DNA of 32,795 nucleotides from Bacteroidales bacterium (GTDB lineage: Bacteria; Bacteroidota; Bacteroidia; Bacteroidales; P3): contig JAGCOF010000011.1 in NCBI GenBank assembly GCA_017645585.1, forward strand, positions 1-32,795, read 5' to 3'. Below the pieces are notes generated by a model. It was not told the DNA's origin. It did no database searches and saw nothing but the letters and a program-made list of their open reading frames with translations. A program made the position numbers and the translations under genes. Numbering within the stretch: position 1 is the stretch's first letter; every line of letters begins with the position of its first letter. This document shows, one piece after another, positions 23,355 to 31,745 of the stretch.

Positions 23355-23917
23355 AAATAAGCTTCAAGCCCGGGACAATGATCTACCCGCTGCCGGCGGT
23401 GATGGTCAGTTGCGGCGACGATCCCGAGAACTATAACATTATCACCATCGCATGGACGGGTACGCTCTGCAGCGACCCGCCCATGTGCTATATCTCCGTG
23501 CGCCCCGAGCGCCACAGCCACGACATCATACAGCGCACCGGCGAGTTTGTCATCAACCTCACCACCGCCGACCTGGCCCGTCAGACCGATTGGTGCGGCG
23601 TGCGCAGCGGCAGGGACTACAACAAGTTCCGCGAGATGGGGCTGCACACCGAACCGGCCCAGCTGGTCAAGGCACCCCTCATCAAAGAAAGTCCGCTGAA
23701 CATCGAGTGCAAGGTGGTGGAGATGCGCCCGCTTGGCAGCCACGACCTGTTCATCGCCAATGTGGTGGCTGTCGATGCCGAGGAGAGCCTGATAGACAAA
23801 AGCACGGGTCAATTCCAGCTGAACCACGCCGGTCCCCTCGCCTTCTCGCACGGAAAATACTACGCCCTCGGCGAAAAGCTGGGCGGCTTCGGCTTCTCGG
23901 TCAAAAAGAGAAAATAA
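23351..23917 (+). CDS. Flavin reductase family protein (flavoredoxin-like)
   Basis: 188 residues of the FMN-binding split-barrel flavin reductase-like family. The N-terminal PGTMIYPLPAVMVSCG and the ITIAWTGTLCSDPP segment (about 30-46, part of the FMN site), ISVRPERHSHDII and FVINLTT follow the family order. Such proteins carry FMN and either pass electrons or reduce free flavin; the partner is unknown. The start overlaps the dnaA stop by 4 nt, so it is translationally coupled to dnaA. It is followed after 8 nt by the 2-hydroxyacid dehydrogenase. It is cytosolic, with no signal peptide. Confidence 0.88.
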   Translation: MKISFKPGTMIYPLPAVMVSCGDDPENYNIITIAWTGTLCSDPPMCYISVRPERHSHDIIQRTGEFVINLTTADLARQTDWCGVRSGRDYNKFREMGLHTEPAQLVKAPLIKESPLNIECKVVEMRPLGSHDLFIANVVAVDAEESLIDKSTGQFQLNHAGPLAFSHGKYYALGEKLGGFGFSVKKRK

Positions 23918-23925
23918 TTTTTACC

Positions 23926-24858
23926 ATGAATATTATTTGTGTAGAAAGCCTCGGCATCAGCCAGGCCCACTTCGAAGAGTTGAAGCAGCACTACGCCTCC
24001 AAGGGGCATGCATTCACCTATTATATGGACCGCCGCGAGGATGAGGCCTCTCTGGTGGAGCGTATGCACGAGGCCGACATCGCCGTCATCAGCAACATCA
24101 AGCTGCCGGCAGCGGTGCTCAGCCAATGCGCCAACCTGAAATACCTCAGTGTGGCCTTCACGGGCTTGGACCATATCGACTTAGCCTACTGCCAGGAGCG
24201 CGGCATCAAGGTACAGAACGCCGCCGGCTACAGCACCACCGCCGTCAGCGAGTTGGCGGTGGGCATGATGCTCGACCTGCTGCGAGGCGTCACCACGATG
24301 GACGGCGTTATCCGCGACGGTAAAGGCCGTGGCGCCTTCTTGGGCCGTGAACTGCGCGGCAAGACCGTGGGTGTGGTGGGCACAGGCGCCATCGGCACCG
24401 CCACCATCCGCCTGTTGCTGGCCTTCGGCTGCAAGGTGCTGGCCTACAACCGCAGCCGCCATGCCGACGTGGAGGCGCTGGGCGTGAAATACGTAGAATT
24501 GCCCGAACTGCTAAAAGAGGCCGACATCATCAGCCTGCACACGCCGCTGACCGCCGAGACACGCGGTCTGGTTGGTAAGAAAGAGCTGCAGATGATGAAG
24601 CCCACGGCGCTGCTCATCAACACCGCCCGCGGCCCCGTGTGCGACATTGCCGCCGTGGCCGAGGCCCTGAACAACGGCACCATCGCCGGCGCCGCCTTCG
24701 ATGTCTTTGAGCAAGAGCCTCCCCTACCCGCAGAACATCCGCTGCTTTCAGCCAAATACTGCCTACTCACCCCGCATGTGGCCTTCGCCACCGAGGAGAG
24801 CTTCGCCGCCCGCGCCGACATTGTCTTCGGCCATGTGGACGACTACTTGCTGAAATGA
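23926..24858 (+). CDS. NAD-dependent D-2-hydroxyacid dehydrogenase
   Basis: 310 residues of the D-isomer-specific family (hydroxypyruvate/glycerate, phosphoglycerate or lactate type). The NAD motif GVVGTGAIG is at 149-157, and the catalytic triad is R235 (NTARGP), E264 (FEQEPP) and H284 (LTPHVA). There is no ACT domain, so a regulated SerA is unlikely; glycerate or another short-chain 2-hydroxyacid is more likely, but specificity cannot be read. It starts 8 nt after the flavin reductase, in the dnaA operon. Its last 16 nt overlap the convergent glycosyltransferase gene. Confidence 0.9.
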   Translation: MNIICVESLGISQAHFEELKQHYASKGHAFTYYMDRREDEASLVERMHEADIAVISNIKLPAAVLSQCANLKYLSVAFTGLDHIDLAYCQERGIKVQNAAGYSTTAVSELAVGMMLDLLRGVTTMDGVIRDGKGRGAFLGRELRGKTVGVVGTGAIGTATIRLLLAFGCKVLAYNRSRHADVEALGVKYVELPELLKEADIISLHTPLTAETRGLVGKKELQMMKPTALLINTARGPVCDIAAVAEALNNGTIAGAAFDVFEQEPPLPAEHPLLSAKYCLLTPHVAFATEESFAARADIVFGHVDDYLLK

Positions 24859-25859
24859 CCCTTCAATGAAGTAAATGTCTTATGGCCCAGGAGGTAATAC
24901 TCCGGCACCAGAAGACCTTGATAGACCTGCGGCACTTCATGGGTGCCGTTTTTTGCACGTTTCTCCCGCAGGGCAGGCTTCCATGCACGATACTGCTTGT
25001 GGGCCTTGCGCACCGCCGTATACTCGCCCACATGCCCCTCCAACAGGAATTTGACTGCCGCTACTCGGTCGAGCCACATACGCATGAAGAGCACCTTCCA
25101 GCGACGACTCTCCGGCAGGTTCTTGTAGAGCATGGAGAGGTTGTTGCGGAAGTTGAGCTCCGTCTTAAAGGGCGACGACTTGGGCAAGGTGCCGCCACCG
25201 ACATGATAGACTACCGACCGCGGACAGTAGCACACACGGTAACCGGCCAGATGGACACGCCAGCAGAAGTCTATCTCCTCCATGTGGGCGAAGAAGTCGC
25301 CATCCAGACCACTCAATTCCTTCCACACCGAGGCACGGACAAACATGGCCGCACCCGTAGCCCAGAAGATGTCGTGCTCGTCGTCATACTGCCCATGGTC
25401 CTGCTCCAACGTATTGAAGAGGCGTCCACGACAGAAGGGGTAGCCGTATTTGTCGATGAAGCCGCCGGCACCGCCGGCATATTCATAGGTGTCCTTCTGG
25501 TCATACATCAGCAGCTTGGGCTGCGCCACAGCCACTTGCGGCTCGCGCTCCATTATCTCCACCACCGGCACATACCACTGCGGAGTGCACTCCACGTCGC
25601 TGTTCAGCAGCACATAGTAGTCGGCCTCCACCTGCGCCAGGGCCTTGTTATAGCCCTCGGCGAAGCCATAGTTTTTGTCGAACAGCAGCAGGCGCACCTG
25701 CGGATACTGCCGCTGCAGGAACTCCACCGAATCGTCAGAAGAGCCGTTGTCGGCCACCACCACCTCGGCCCCTTCGCTGCAGGCGAGGACCGACGGCAAG
25801 AAGCGCTCAAGCATGGCGCGTCCGTTCCAATTGAGTATGACTATGGCTACACTTTTCAT
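24843..25859 (-). CDS. Family 2 glycosyltransferase
   Basis: 338 residues of GT-A fold, rhamnosyltransferase-like. Motifs in order: ILNWNG (8-13), ADNGSSDDS (36-44, nucleotide-sugar binding), NYGFAEGYN (63-71), the metal-site segment LNSDVE (85-90), and the acceptor/catalytic region HMEEIDFCWR (192-201) with E194, E195 and D197. It is cytosolic or membrane-peripheral, with a basic amphipathic C-terminal part. It probably builds cell-surface glycan or lipopolysaccharide. It starts inside the acyltransferase stop (ATGA), supporting a joint envelope role. Donor and acceptor are unknown. Confidence 0.9.
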   Translation of the reverse strand: MKSVAIVILNWNGRAMLERFLPSVLACSEGAEVVVADNGSSDDSVEFLQRQYPQVRLLLFDKNYGFAEGYNKALAQVEADYYVLLNSDVECTPQWYVPVVEIMEREPQVAVAQPKLLMYDQKDTYEYAGGAGGFIDKYGYPFCRGRLFNTLEQDHGQYDDEHDIFWATGAAMFVRASVWKELSGLDGDFFAHMEEIDFCWRVHLAGYRVCYCPRSVVYHVGGGTLPKSSPFKTELNFRNNLSMLYKNLPESRRWKVLFMRMWLDRVAAVKFLLEGHVGEYTAVRKAHKQYRAWKPALREKRAKNGTHEVPQVYQGLLVPEYYLLGHKTFTSLKGHFSK

Positions 25860-26704
25860 GGTTTGATGATTTTAAGGGTGCCGTCCTTAAGTATGCGGCC
25901 TTCACGGGTGAGTTTCCAGCGGCGATGACTCCACAGCCAATACTGCGGGGCAGCCTGTATCTCTTGCTCCAGGCGGCGCACGTAGCTCTCCACAATGGAA
26001 TACTGAGGCACCTCTTCGGGCCGCTCACAAAGCGGACTGAAGGTTACCTCGTAATAGCCACGCTTGACTTTGCGGACGGAATAATAAAGTACGGGATAGT
26101 TGTATTTGCGGGCGAAATACTCGGCACCGTAAAGGAAGGCCGTGTCACGCCCGAGGAACTGTGTCCAATAGCTCTTGTGGGGATTGCTGGGCGATTGGTC
26201 GCTGAGCATCATCAGCGCACAAGGCACATGGTAGCGGTCATAGAAAGCCACATGCTGGCGCACGTCGCTCTGGTCCACTACCTGGGTGCCGTAGCGTGTG
26301 CGACGCCGTGTGATGAAGGCTGCCACACTCTTGTCGTCGAGCGGCTTGCCCACACCGATGCCGTGGTGCAGCAACTGCATATTGAGCGAGCTGACCATAT
26401 ACTCCCAATTGCCGTAGTGGGCCGACATGAGCACCACCGTACGGCCCTGTTCATAGTAGCGGTCCACCAGCTGGCGGTTCATCAGCCGGTAGCGTCGCTT
26501 GATGGCCTCGGGCGAGGCCACCAGATTATAGGCGCCCTCAATCAGCAGGTCGCACATGTGCCGGTAATACTGCCGTTCTATCTTGCGGCGCTCCTGGATG
26601 CTCTTGTCGGGGAAGCAGGCGGACAAGTTCTCACGCACCACCTTGCGGCGATAGCCGGCCAGATGGTAGGCAATGAAATAGAGTATGTCCGACAGCAGAT
26701 ACAT
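25856..26704 (-). CDS. Lysophospholipid / lipid A acyltransferase (LpxL-HtrB family)
   Basis: 282 residues from the ATG at 26704 (MYLLSDILYF). A TTG one codon earlier is also possible, and the ATG shares a base with the stop of the GWxTD gene (TGATG). An N-terminal hydrophobic anchor (about 1-18) precedes the YRRKVVRENL segment typical of the family. The catalytic H-x4-E motif is SAHYGNWE (H96, E101). The product would add a secondary acyl chain to lipid A at the inner membrane, or acylate another lipid. It lies between GT2 and GWxTD genes, all overlapping. Confidence 0.9.
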   Translation of the reverse strand: MYLLSDILYFIAYHLAGYRRKVVRENLSACFPDKSIQERRKIERQYYRHMCDLLIEGAYNLVASPEAIKRRYRLMNRQLVDRYYEQGRTVVLMSAHYGNWEYMVSSLNMQLLHHGIGVGKPLDDKSVAAFITRRRTRYGTQVVDQSDVRQHVAFYDRYHVPCALMMLSDQSPSNPHKSYWTQFLGRDTAFLYGAEYFARKYNYPVLYYSVRKVKRGYYEVTFSPLCERPEEVPQYSIVESYVRRLEQEIQAAPQYWLWSHRRWKLTREGRILKDGTLKIIKP

Positions 26705-28293
26705 CAATAGCCTCGGTTGAATTGCTCACCCACCTCGCCCACAACGCCCTCGTTGAGCTGCTGGCGGCAGAGGCGGCGCTCCCAACCCGGATCCTGCACC
26801 TCGCCACGGGCGTTGCTGTTGAGCAGCGTATAATAGCCCGAGCGGTGCTCATCCCAGAAGAGGAAGACGCGGTTGGGGTCATCGGTGGCCAACTTGTTGT
26901 AGCGCCACAGCTGGTAAGGCAGGTAGAACACATGACCCTGCGAAGTGCCCTGATACATGGGCGACCCATCGCGCTGCGCGTTGCCGAGCTGCATGGTCGA
27001 CGGCGTCTGCTCGTTGTTGCTGCCAATGCGGTTGGCCGACACATAGTTCTTCTCGTCGCGGATGAAGTCGGGCGGGCCGTACTGCAGATACACACGTCCA
27101 CGGTCGGTCACGATGCCGCGCGTGCGGGGATAGCTGAAGTGCTCCTGCACGTAGTCGATGCGCTCCTTGTACTTAAGCCACTCACCCTCGGGGTCGAGGG
27201 CGTTGCGGCGCTGCCAGAAGGTGTACAGGAAGGCCTGCTTCTCCTCCAGGGCCGGACGGCGCACCAAGTCCTTGACTATATTGTTCTCCGCGTCGGAGGC
27301 AATAGGATAGAGTCCGTCGAGGTAGAGGTTCAGTTGGTCTTCGTCGGTATAGCGTCCGGCAAAGGTGGTGGCATATTCGCTCACTTCTTTTCCTTTCACG
27401 CCCGGATTGGAGCGATAGAACGGCAGCCTGCGGTAGAGCAGCAGGTGGTTGTCGCGGTCGCGCACCTCGCACACCAGGTTGTAGTTGCCCGACGGCAATT
27501 CGCTGATGTCGAGGCTGCCCAGCACCGGCATCGTGCGGGCCGTCGTCTTGCGGCTCATCACCTTCATGTCCTCCACGCGGCGACCGGTCTCCAGCTCCTC
27601 CACATAGGTCATCGCCAACACGGCGTCTTCGCCCGGCGTATGGCCACCATACACATTGTTGTCCTTGTCGTAGTATATTTTATGAACCTCGTCGGCGAAG
27701 TAGAGGTCCATGTTGTAAATCTCATAGTAGAAGTTCAGCTGCTTCACCTGCTCGGGCACAAAGTCGCTCACATAGGGCTCCATGTCGTAGCCGCCGCGCG
27801 AGAGGATATTCTCCTTCTCGGTAGGCTTGACGCTGGCCACCAACATCACGCTCGACAGGGCCTGCTGGCGCTTGGGGAAGTTGATTACCAGCTTCTCCGT
27901 GACCACCGACTCGGGGGCGTCGGTCCCTTTGTCGCGCAGCGAAACAGTCATGTCGTAGATGCCGTTGCGCACCGAGAAGCGCTGCACATCCAGGAAGCTG
28001 AAGTCCAGCTGGTCGAGACTCGGCACCGTGGGGCTGCTGAGGTCGTATTTCTTGGCGTAGCACACCGAGTCCTGCTGGCTGAGAACGATGGTCACCTCGG
28101 CCGCGGCGCGGTAACTGCCCGGCGCCACCTCGACGAAGTGCATCGTCCAGGCGTCGAACTGCAGGTAGGTCTCCACATAGGGCTGCTGCCTTTCCGGCAA
28201 GAAGAAGGTGGAATAGCTGAACAGCGCCTGCATCTGGGCGTTCACACTACCACACAGCAGCAGCACCGCAAATAATGACAATATCTTTTTCAT
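26704..28293 (-). CDS. GWxTD domain-containing protein, secreted
   Basis: 529 residues. A signal peptide (MKKILSLFAVLLLCGSVNAQ) is followed by a large beta-rich region and a C-terminal GWxTD-type domain near residues 385-430, with RGIVTDRGRVYLQYGPPD, a recognisable variant of the GWxTDRGrvyilyGpPd signature in which GW is GI. A C-terminal LWRYN also fits. The function of the family is unknown; it is common in Bacteroidota and probably periplasmic. The start codon lies at the end of the heptad array from nadE, and the stop overlaps the acyltransferase start. Confidence 0.87.
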   Translation of the reverse strand: MKKILSLFAVLLLCGSVNAQMQALFSYSTFFLPERQQPYVETYLQFDAWTMHFVEVAPGSYRAAAEVTIVLSQQDSVCYAKKYDLSSPTVPSLDQLDFSFLDVQRFSVRNGIYDMTVSLRDKGTDAPESVVTEKLVINFPKRQQALSSVMLVASVKPTEKENILSRGGYDMEPYVSDFVPEQVKQLNFYYEIYNMDLYFADEVHKIYYDKDNNVYGGHTPGEDAVLAMTYVEELETGRRVEDMKVMSRKTTARTMPVLGSLDISELPSGNYNLVCEVRDRDNHLLLYRRLPFYRSNPGVKGKEVSEYATTFAGRYTDEDQLNLYLDGLYPIASDAENNIVKDLVRRPALEEKQAFLYTFWQRRNALDPEGEWLKYKERIDYVQEHFSYPRTRGIVTDRGRVYLQYGPPDFIRDEKNYVSANRIGSNNEQTPSTMQLGNAQRDGSPMYQGTSQGHVFYLPYQLWRYNKLATDDPNRVFLFWDEHRSGYYTLLNSNARGEVQDPGWERRLCRQQLNEGVVGEVGEQFNRGY

Positions 28294-28320
28294 ATTTCAC
28301 TTTTTATTTTTCACTTTTCA
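28293..28320 (-). repeat. Heptad array between nadE and the GWxTD gene
   Basis: Plus-strand units TATTTCA, CTTTTTA, TTTTTCA and CTTTTCA. In the sense direction each unit begins with a stop trinucleotide: TGAAAAG, TGAAAAA, TAAAAAG and TGAAATA. The first is the nadE stop codon itself and the last ends at the GWxTD ATG, so the array occupies exactly stop to start. Confidence 0.85.
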
Positions 28321-29874
28321 CGAAATGGGCCAGCGGCGGTCGAGGCCGAAGCTCATGGGGCTCACCTTCAGCTGAGGTGCGAACTGCAAGCGCTTCCACT
28401 CGTTGCGCTTCACCTTGAGGATGGTCTTCTGCACCAACTCGCGGTCATAGCCCTCTTCAACAATCTCGTCCTCGCACATGCCCTCGTCGAGGTAGCAGTT
28501 GAGGATGGCGTCGAGCACACTATAGTCGGGCAGCGAGTCAGTGTCCTTCTGTCCCGGGCGCAGCTCGGCGCTGGGAGCCTTGGTGATGCTGTTCACGGGG
28601 ATGCGCACACCGTCGCGGTTGATCCATTCGCTGAGCTGGTAGACCTCGGTCTTGTAGAGGTCGCCGATAACAGCCAGCGAGCCGCACGAGTCGCCGTAGA
28701 GGGTGCCGTAGCCCATAGCGGCCTCGGAGCGGTTGGTGGTGTTGAGCGCCAGGGCACCGAACTTGTTGGCGTAGCTCATCACTATGGTGCCGCGCACACG
28801 CGCCTGCATGTTCTCCTCGGTCACGTCCTCGGCGCGGTCGCCGAAGACGGGCTTCATGGAGGTGCGCAGTTGGTCGAAGACAGGCTGGATAGGCACGATG
28901 TCGTAGGCCACACCGAGGTTGTGCGCCAGCTCGATGGCGTCGCCCACCGAGTGGTCGGTGGAGTATTGGCTGGGCATCAGTATACCGTGCACATGCTCGG
29001 GGCCGAGGGCGTCGGCGGCCAGCGTGCACACCAGCGCCGAGTCGATGCCGCCGCTGAGGCCCAGGACGGCGTCGCGCAGGCCGTTCTTGTGGAAGTAATC
29101 GTGTATGCCGCACACCAGGGCCTTGTAAACCAGCTCTACTGCCTCGGGCTTCTCATCGGGCACGGTCTCCAGCTGCTGCATGTCCACCGTCTGGCACGAC
29201 TCCTCAAAGTAGGGCAGCTGACAGAGCACGCCGCCAGCGGCGTTCATAGCCAGCGAGCCGCCCGCATAGAGGTAGTGGCCCTCGCCGCCGATGCGGTTCA
29301 CATAGACGATGCCGGCATTGAGCGTCTCCACAATCTTGCTCATGCGGTAGCGTATGCGGTAGGGCTTTCTATAATCAAACACCTGGCAGCCACAGCAGAC
29401 GATGAGGTCGGGCTGCTCCACATAGCCCTTGCTCAGCTCCTTGAGGTCCTCATAGAAGCCGATGGCGATGCGCTGGTCGTGGAAGTCGATGACCTGCACG
29501 CCCTCGCCGCGCACGAAGTACTTCTGTTCGTCGACGGTGAGGTATTTCTTGGTCACCACGCCGCGGATGGCGCAGTTCTGCACAAAGACGATGGCATTGC
29601 AGAGGCCCTTGTCCTGTATCTGCAGCGGCATGCCCACGAGGAAGGCGCGGTGTTCCGAGCGGGCGATGAGCTCCTGGAGCACGGTCTGCGCCTGCTTCTG
29701 CACGTCGGTATAGCCGGCGGCGGCGAAGAGCGGCGCGCCACAGACGGTGCAGGCCGGGAAGACGGTAAGCAGCGCCTCGCGCGAGGCCTCGCTCTCCAAC
29801 TCGTTGAGAATCCATTCCATATTCTCCTCGTGCTTCAAAGTGCGCACATCATGCTGAACGATATGTATTTTCAT
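28318..29874 (-). CDS. nadE: NAD+ synthetase with degenerate glutaminase domain
   Basis: 518 residues: an N-terminal nitrilase-like domain (about 1-235) fused to an ammonia-utilising NAD synthetase (about 245-518). The synthetase P-loop is SGGIDS (274-279), with the expected NTTNRSE and GDLYKTEVY segments, so amidation of deamido-NAD to NAD should be intact. In the nitrilase domain the catalytic Glu-Lys-Cys triad is not intact: the FPE site reads FPA (A41) and the C-E-D site reads FYED (Y141), while K109/K110 fits the Lys. Glutamine hydrolysis is therefore probably lost and free ammonia used. The length is shorter than the roughly 640-residue form of other Bacteroidota. It is followed by the heptad array and the GWxTD gene. 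Confidence 0.93.
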   Translation of the reverse strand: MKIHIVQHDVRTLKHEENMEWILNELESEASREALLTVFPACTVCGAPLFAAAGYTDVQKQAQTVLQELIARSEHRAFLVGMPLQIQDKGLCNAIVFVQNCAIRGVVTKKYLTVDEQKYFVRGEGVQVIDFHDQRIAIGFYEDLKELSKGYVEQPDLIVCCGCQVFDYRKPYRIRYRMSKIVETLNAGIVYVNRIGGEGHYLYAGGSLAMNAAGGVLCQLPYFEESCQTVDMQQLETVPDEKPEAVELVYKALVCGIHDYFHKNGLRDAVLGLSGGIDSALVCTLAADALGPEHVHGILMPSQYSTDHSVGDAIELAHNLGVAYDIVPIQPVFDQLRTSMKPVFGDRAEDVTEENMQARVRGTIVMSYANKFGALALNTTNRSEAAMGYGTLYGDSCGSLAVIGDLYKTEVYQLSEWINRDGVRIPVNSITKAPSAELRPGQKDTDSLPDYSVLDAILNCYLDEGMCEDEIVEEGYDRELVQKTILKVKRNEWKRLQFAPQLKVSPMSFGLDRRWPIS

Positions 29875-29916
29875 CTTTTCTTCAATAATTTATAAACTCA
29901 AATAATAAATAGATAA

Positions 29917-29949
29917 CGCCACGCATATAAATTTATTATACGCGCGGCG
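29917..29949 (-). terminator. Intrinsic terminator after the T9SS cargo gene
   Basis: On the minus strand a 14-bp stem with a 5-nt loop forms only if two G-U wobbles are allowed; on the plus strand these positions are A-C mismatches, which indicates an RNA structure in minus-strand transcripts. The base of the stem is GC-rich (GCCGCGCG) and is followed by a U-rich tract (UUAUCUAUUUAUUAUUU). It starts 26 nt after the stop at 29975 and separates the secreted-protein block from nadE. The rest of the 100-nt gap holds no clear promoter box. Confidence 0.65.
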
Positions 29950-29974
29950 CAAATATTTATATTTAGTCACAGTT

Positions 29975-31003
29975 TTACCGCGCTACAGCGAGGCGGTGGG
30001 TGGCGATGCCAAGTGCGGTACTCACCACCAGCAGGTAGGTGCCCGCAGGCCAGCGGCTCACATCGATGGTCGTATAGTCACCATCGGCACGTTGTTCAAG
30101 CACCCTCACACCGGTAGAATTATAAGCTTCTACCCGTTCCAACCCAATAGCCGACACCACCCGTACTTGCCCATTGGCCGGATTAGGATATACCGCTGTA
30201 CCCAAGTCCGCCGCAGATTGTATTCCGGAGCCATTGCCCGAAGTGTCACGCACATGGCAGTTGTGGTCCAAGATAGGGAAGATGTACAAATACCCCCCAT
30301 ACCTACCTTCCCCCCAACCTGTAGGATTCACATGCCATGACTCAAGGAGATAAACAGTATCTAGCAAAAAACTACCGACACTTTGTAAAGTATAAATCCC
30401 TATTGGCCACGTGGGATATTCTCCGTTTTCAAATCTGGAGTTAATTTGACTAATACCCACACCGAAGTCTCCAATAACACTTGAGACGGTATCAAAATAA
30501 GCCTCATAGACTCTTTGGTATGGTGGATGGTCCCCTACACCCGCATAAAAATAATGATCGAATGTATCCTCTGCGTAATGCACTCTTTTCTCATTAATCA
30601 CCTCCCACGTATCAGTGTCCTTGTTATATGTATACAACCTTAAATACTCGAACACATTGGTTGAGGAAAGGTCATTAACCAATGAAGAATCCAATGGCAT
30701 AGAGTTATTCCCATTATGAGGTATACATTCAGAGAACAATGCCGCAGCAATGCCATGAATTTCCATCACCGTGTCCGTAGACATATATTTAAAAAAATCC
30801 CGCGACCCTCCAAAACTACCCGAATTAAGCGCTTTGTTTGCTATACCAAATACCGTGTCATACGGCATATAATTACCACCAGGCCAATGTCTGAAATAAT
30901 AATTATTTTTAGGGCCAATCAATGTATCCTGTGCATTTGCGAACAAACTCAACAGTATCGCAGAAACACAGATTATAAACTTATTCACATTATTGTTTTT
31001 CAT
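29975..31003 (-). CDS. Secreted protein with T9SS type A C-terminal sorting domain
   Basis: 342 residues. A signal peptide (about 1-24, ending FANAQ) precedes a central region of unknown function rich in Tyr, Asp and Thr (about 25-250). Residues about 256-342 form a Por-secretion sorting domain: VYPNPANGQVRV, then EAYNSTGVRVLE, and the end WPAGTYLLVVS...HRLAVAR (quoted in part). The protein should cross the inner membrane by Sec and leave the cell by the type IX system. It is AT-richer than the genes to the left. It starts 13 nt after the upstream fragment (31017), so the block is probably one transcript. No enzymatic motif is seen. Confidence 0.85.
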   Translation of the reverse strand: MKNNNVNKFIICVSAILLSLFANAQDTLIGPKNNYYFRHWPGGNYMPYDTVFGIANKALNSGSFGGSRDFFKYMSTDTVMEIHGIAAALFSECIPHNGNNSMPLDSSLVNDLSSTNVFEYLRLYTYNKDTDTWEVINEKRVHYAEDTFDHYFYAGVGDHPPYQRVYEAYFDTVSSVIGDFGVGISQINSRFENGEYPTWPIGIYTLQSVGSFLLDTVYLLESWHVNPTGWGEGRYGGYLYIFPILDHNCHVRDTSGNGSGIQSAADLGTAVYPNPANGQVRVVSAIGLERVEAYNSTGVRVLEQRADGDYTTIDVSRWPAGTYLLVVSTALGIATHRLAVAR

Positions 31004-31016
31004 ATTTTATACATTT

Positions 31017-31745
31017 TTAATAACAAATAACATCAACAGGAACACCGAATTTGCCCCATTCCCAAACCCTTAATGGCGTCTCATTAGGGATTACTGTAGT
31101 CTCCTCATCCGTAACAATTATAGGTTTCTCGTATCTCCAATATGTCATCTTACATTCTTTTGTACAATTGCCATAAAGTCCCTGCCTAAAGACATATTTA
31201 CGCAACACTTTATAATTGTTATACAGTGTATTGTAACAATTATCAAACGAGTGTCCCGAGGCAAAGGTGCTTCCCGCAAGATAACGTTTATTGACAATAG
31301 AGCTTAAGGTCTCGCAATCGTAACGGTTCCCAAATATCTGCATTGTAGGGCTAGACAGGAGACTACTGTCGAGACGATACACCACACTTAACGTATCCGC
31401 TCCCGTGAGCTCGTACTGTAGCAACATCAAATCCCGACTCCGATTACTATAACTAATGTCTCTCAATTGTGAACAGGGAGTGAGATCACTTGCCAGCGGC
31501 AAACCAATGGTGGCAATCTGTGTTGAATAATTAAAACCACTAATATATACAGCATTTTCAATTGCCGAATGACTTGCCGAAACAAAAGCATCAGACTCAC
31601 ACCATTCTAACAACACATCTCCATCTACTCTATATGGCAAATCTATTTTTGTAAAACCGACCGTCGGATATGGAAATACAAATCCCAAGGGAGTATATTT
31701 TTCAAAAAGTAGTATCTTTCCCGTTTGCCAGGTTACATCATGCAT
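31017..31745 (-). CDS. C-terminal part of a frameshifted secreted protein
   Basis: 242 codons read from an internal ATG (MHDVTWQTGKILL...). It has no signal peptide, and the frame remains open upstream and overlaps the 3' end of the 31733-32389 frame. It looks like the continuation of that protein in another frame: adding one T to the run of four at 31752-31755 (minus strand) joins DDVAV to FVSMHDVTW in one reading frame. The content has several Cys residues and beta-rich segments; there is no sorting domain. I do not recognise the family. It may be a real pseudogene, a phase-variable gene, or a sequencing or assembly error. Confidence 0.6.
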   Translation of the reverse strand: MHDVTWQTGKILLFEKYTPLGFVFPYPTVGFTKIDLPYRVDGDVLLEWCESDAFVSASHSAIENAVYISGFNYSTQIATIGLPLASDLTPCSQLRDISYSNRSRDLMLLQYELTGADTLSVVYRLDSSLLSSPTMQIFGNRYDCETLSSIVNKRYLAGSTFASGHSFDNCYNTLYNNYKVLRKYVFRQGLYGNCTKECKMTYWRYEKPIIVTDEETTVIPNETPLRVWEWGKFGVPVDVICY

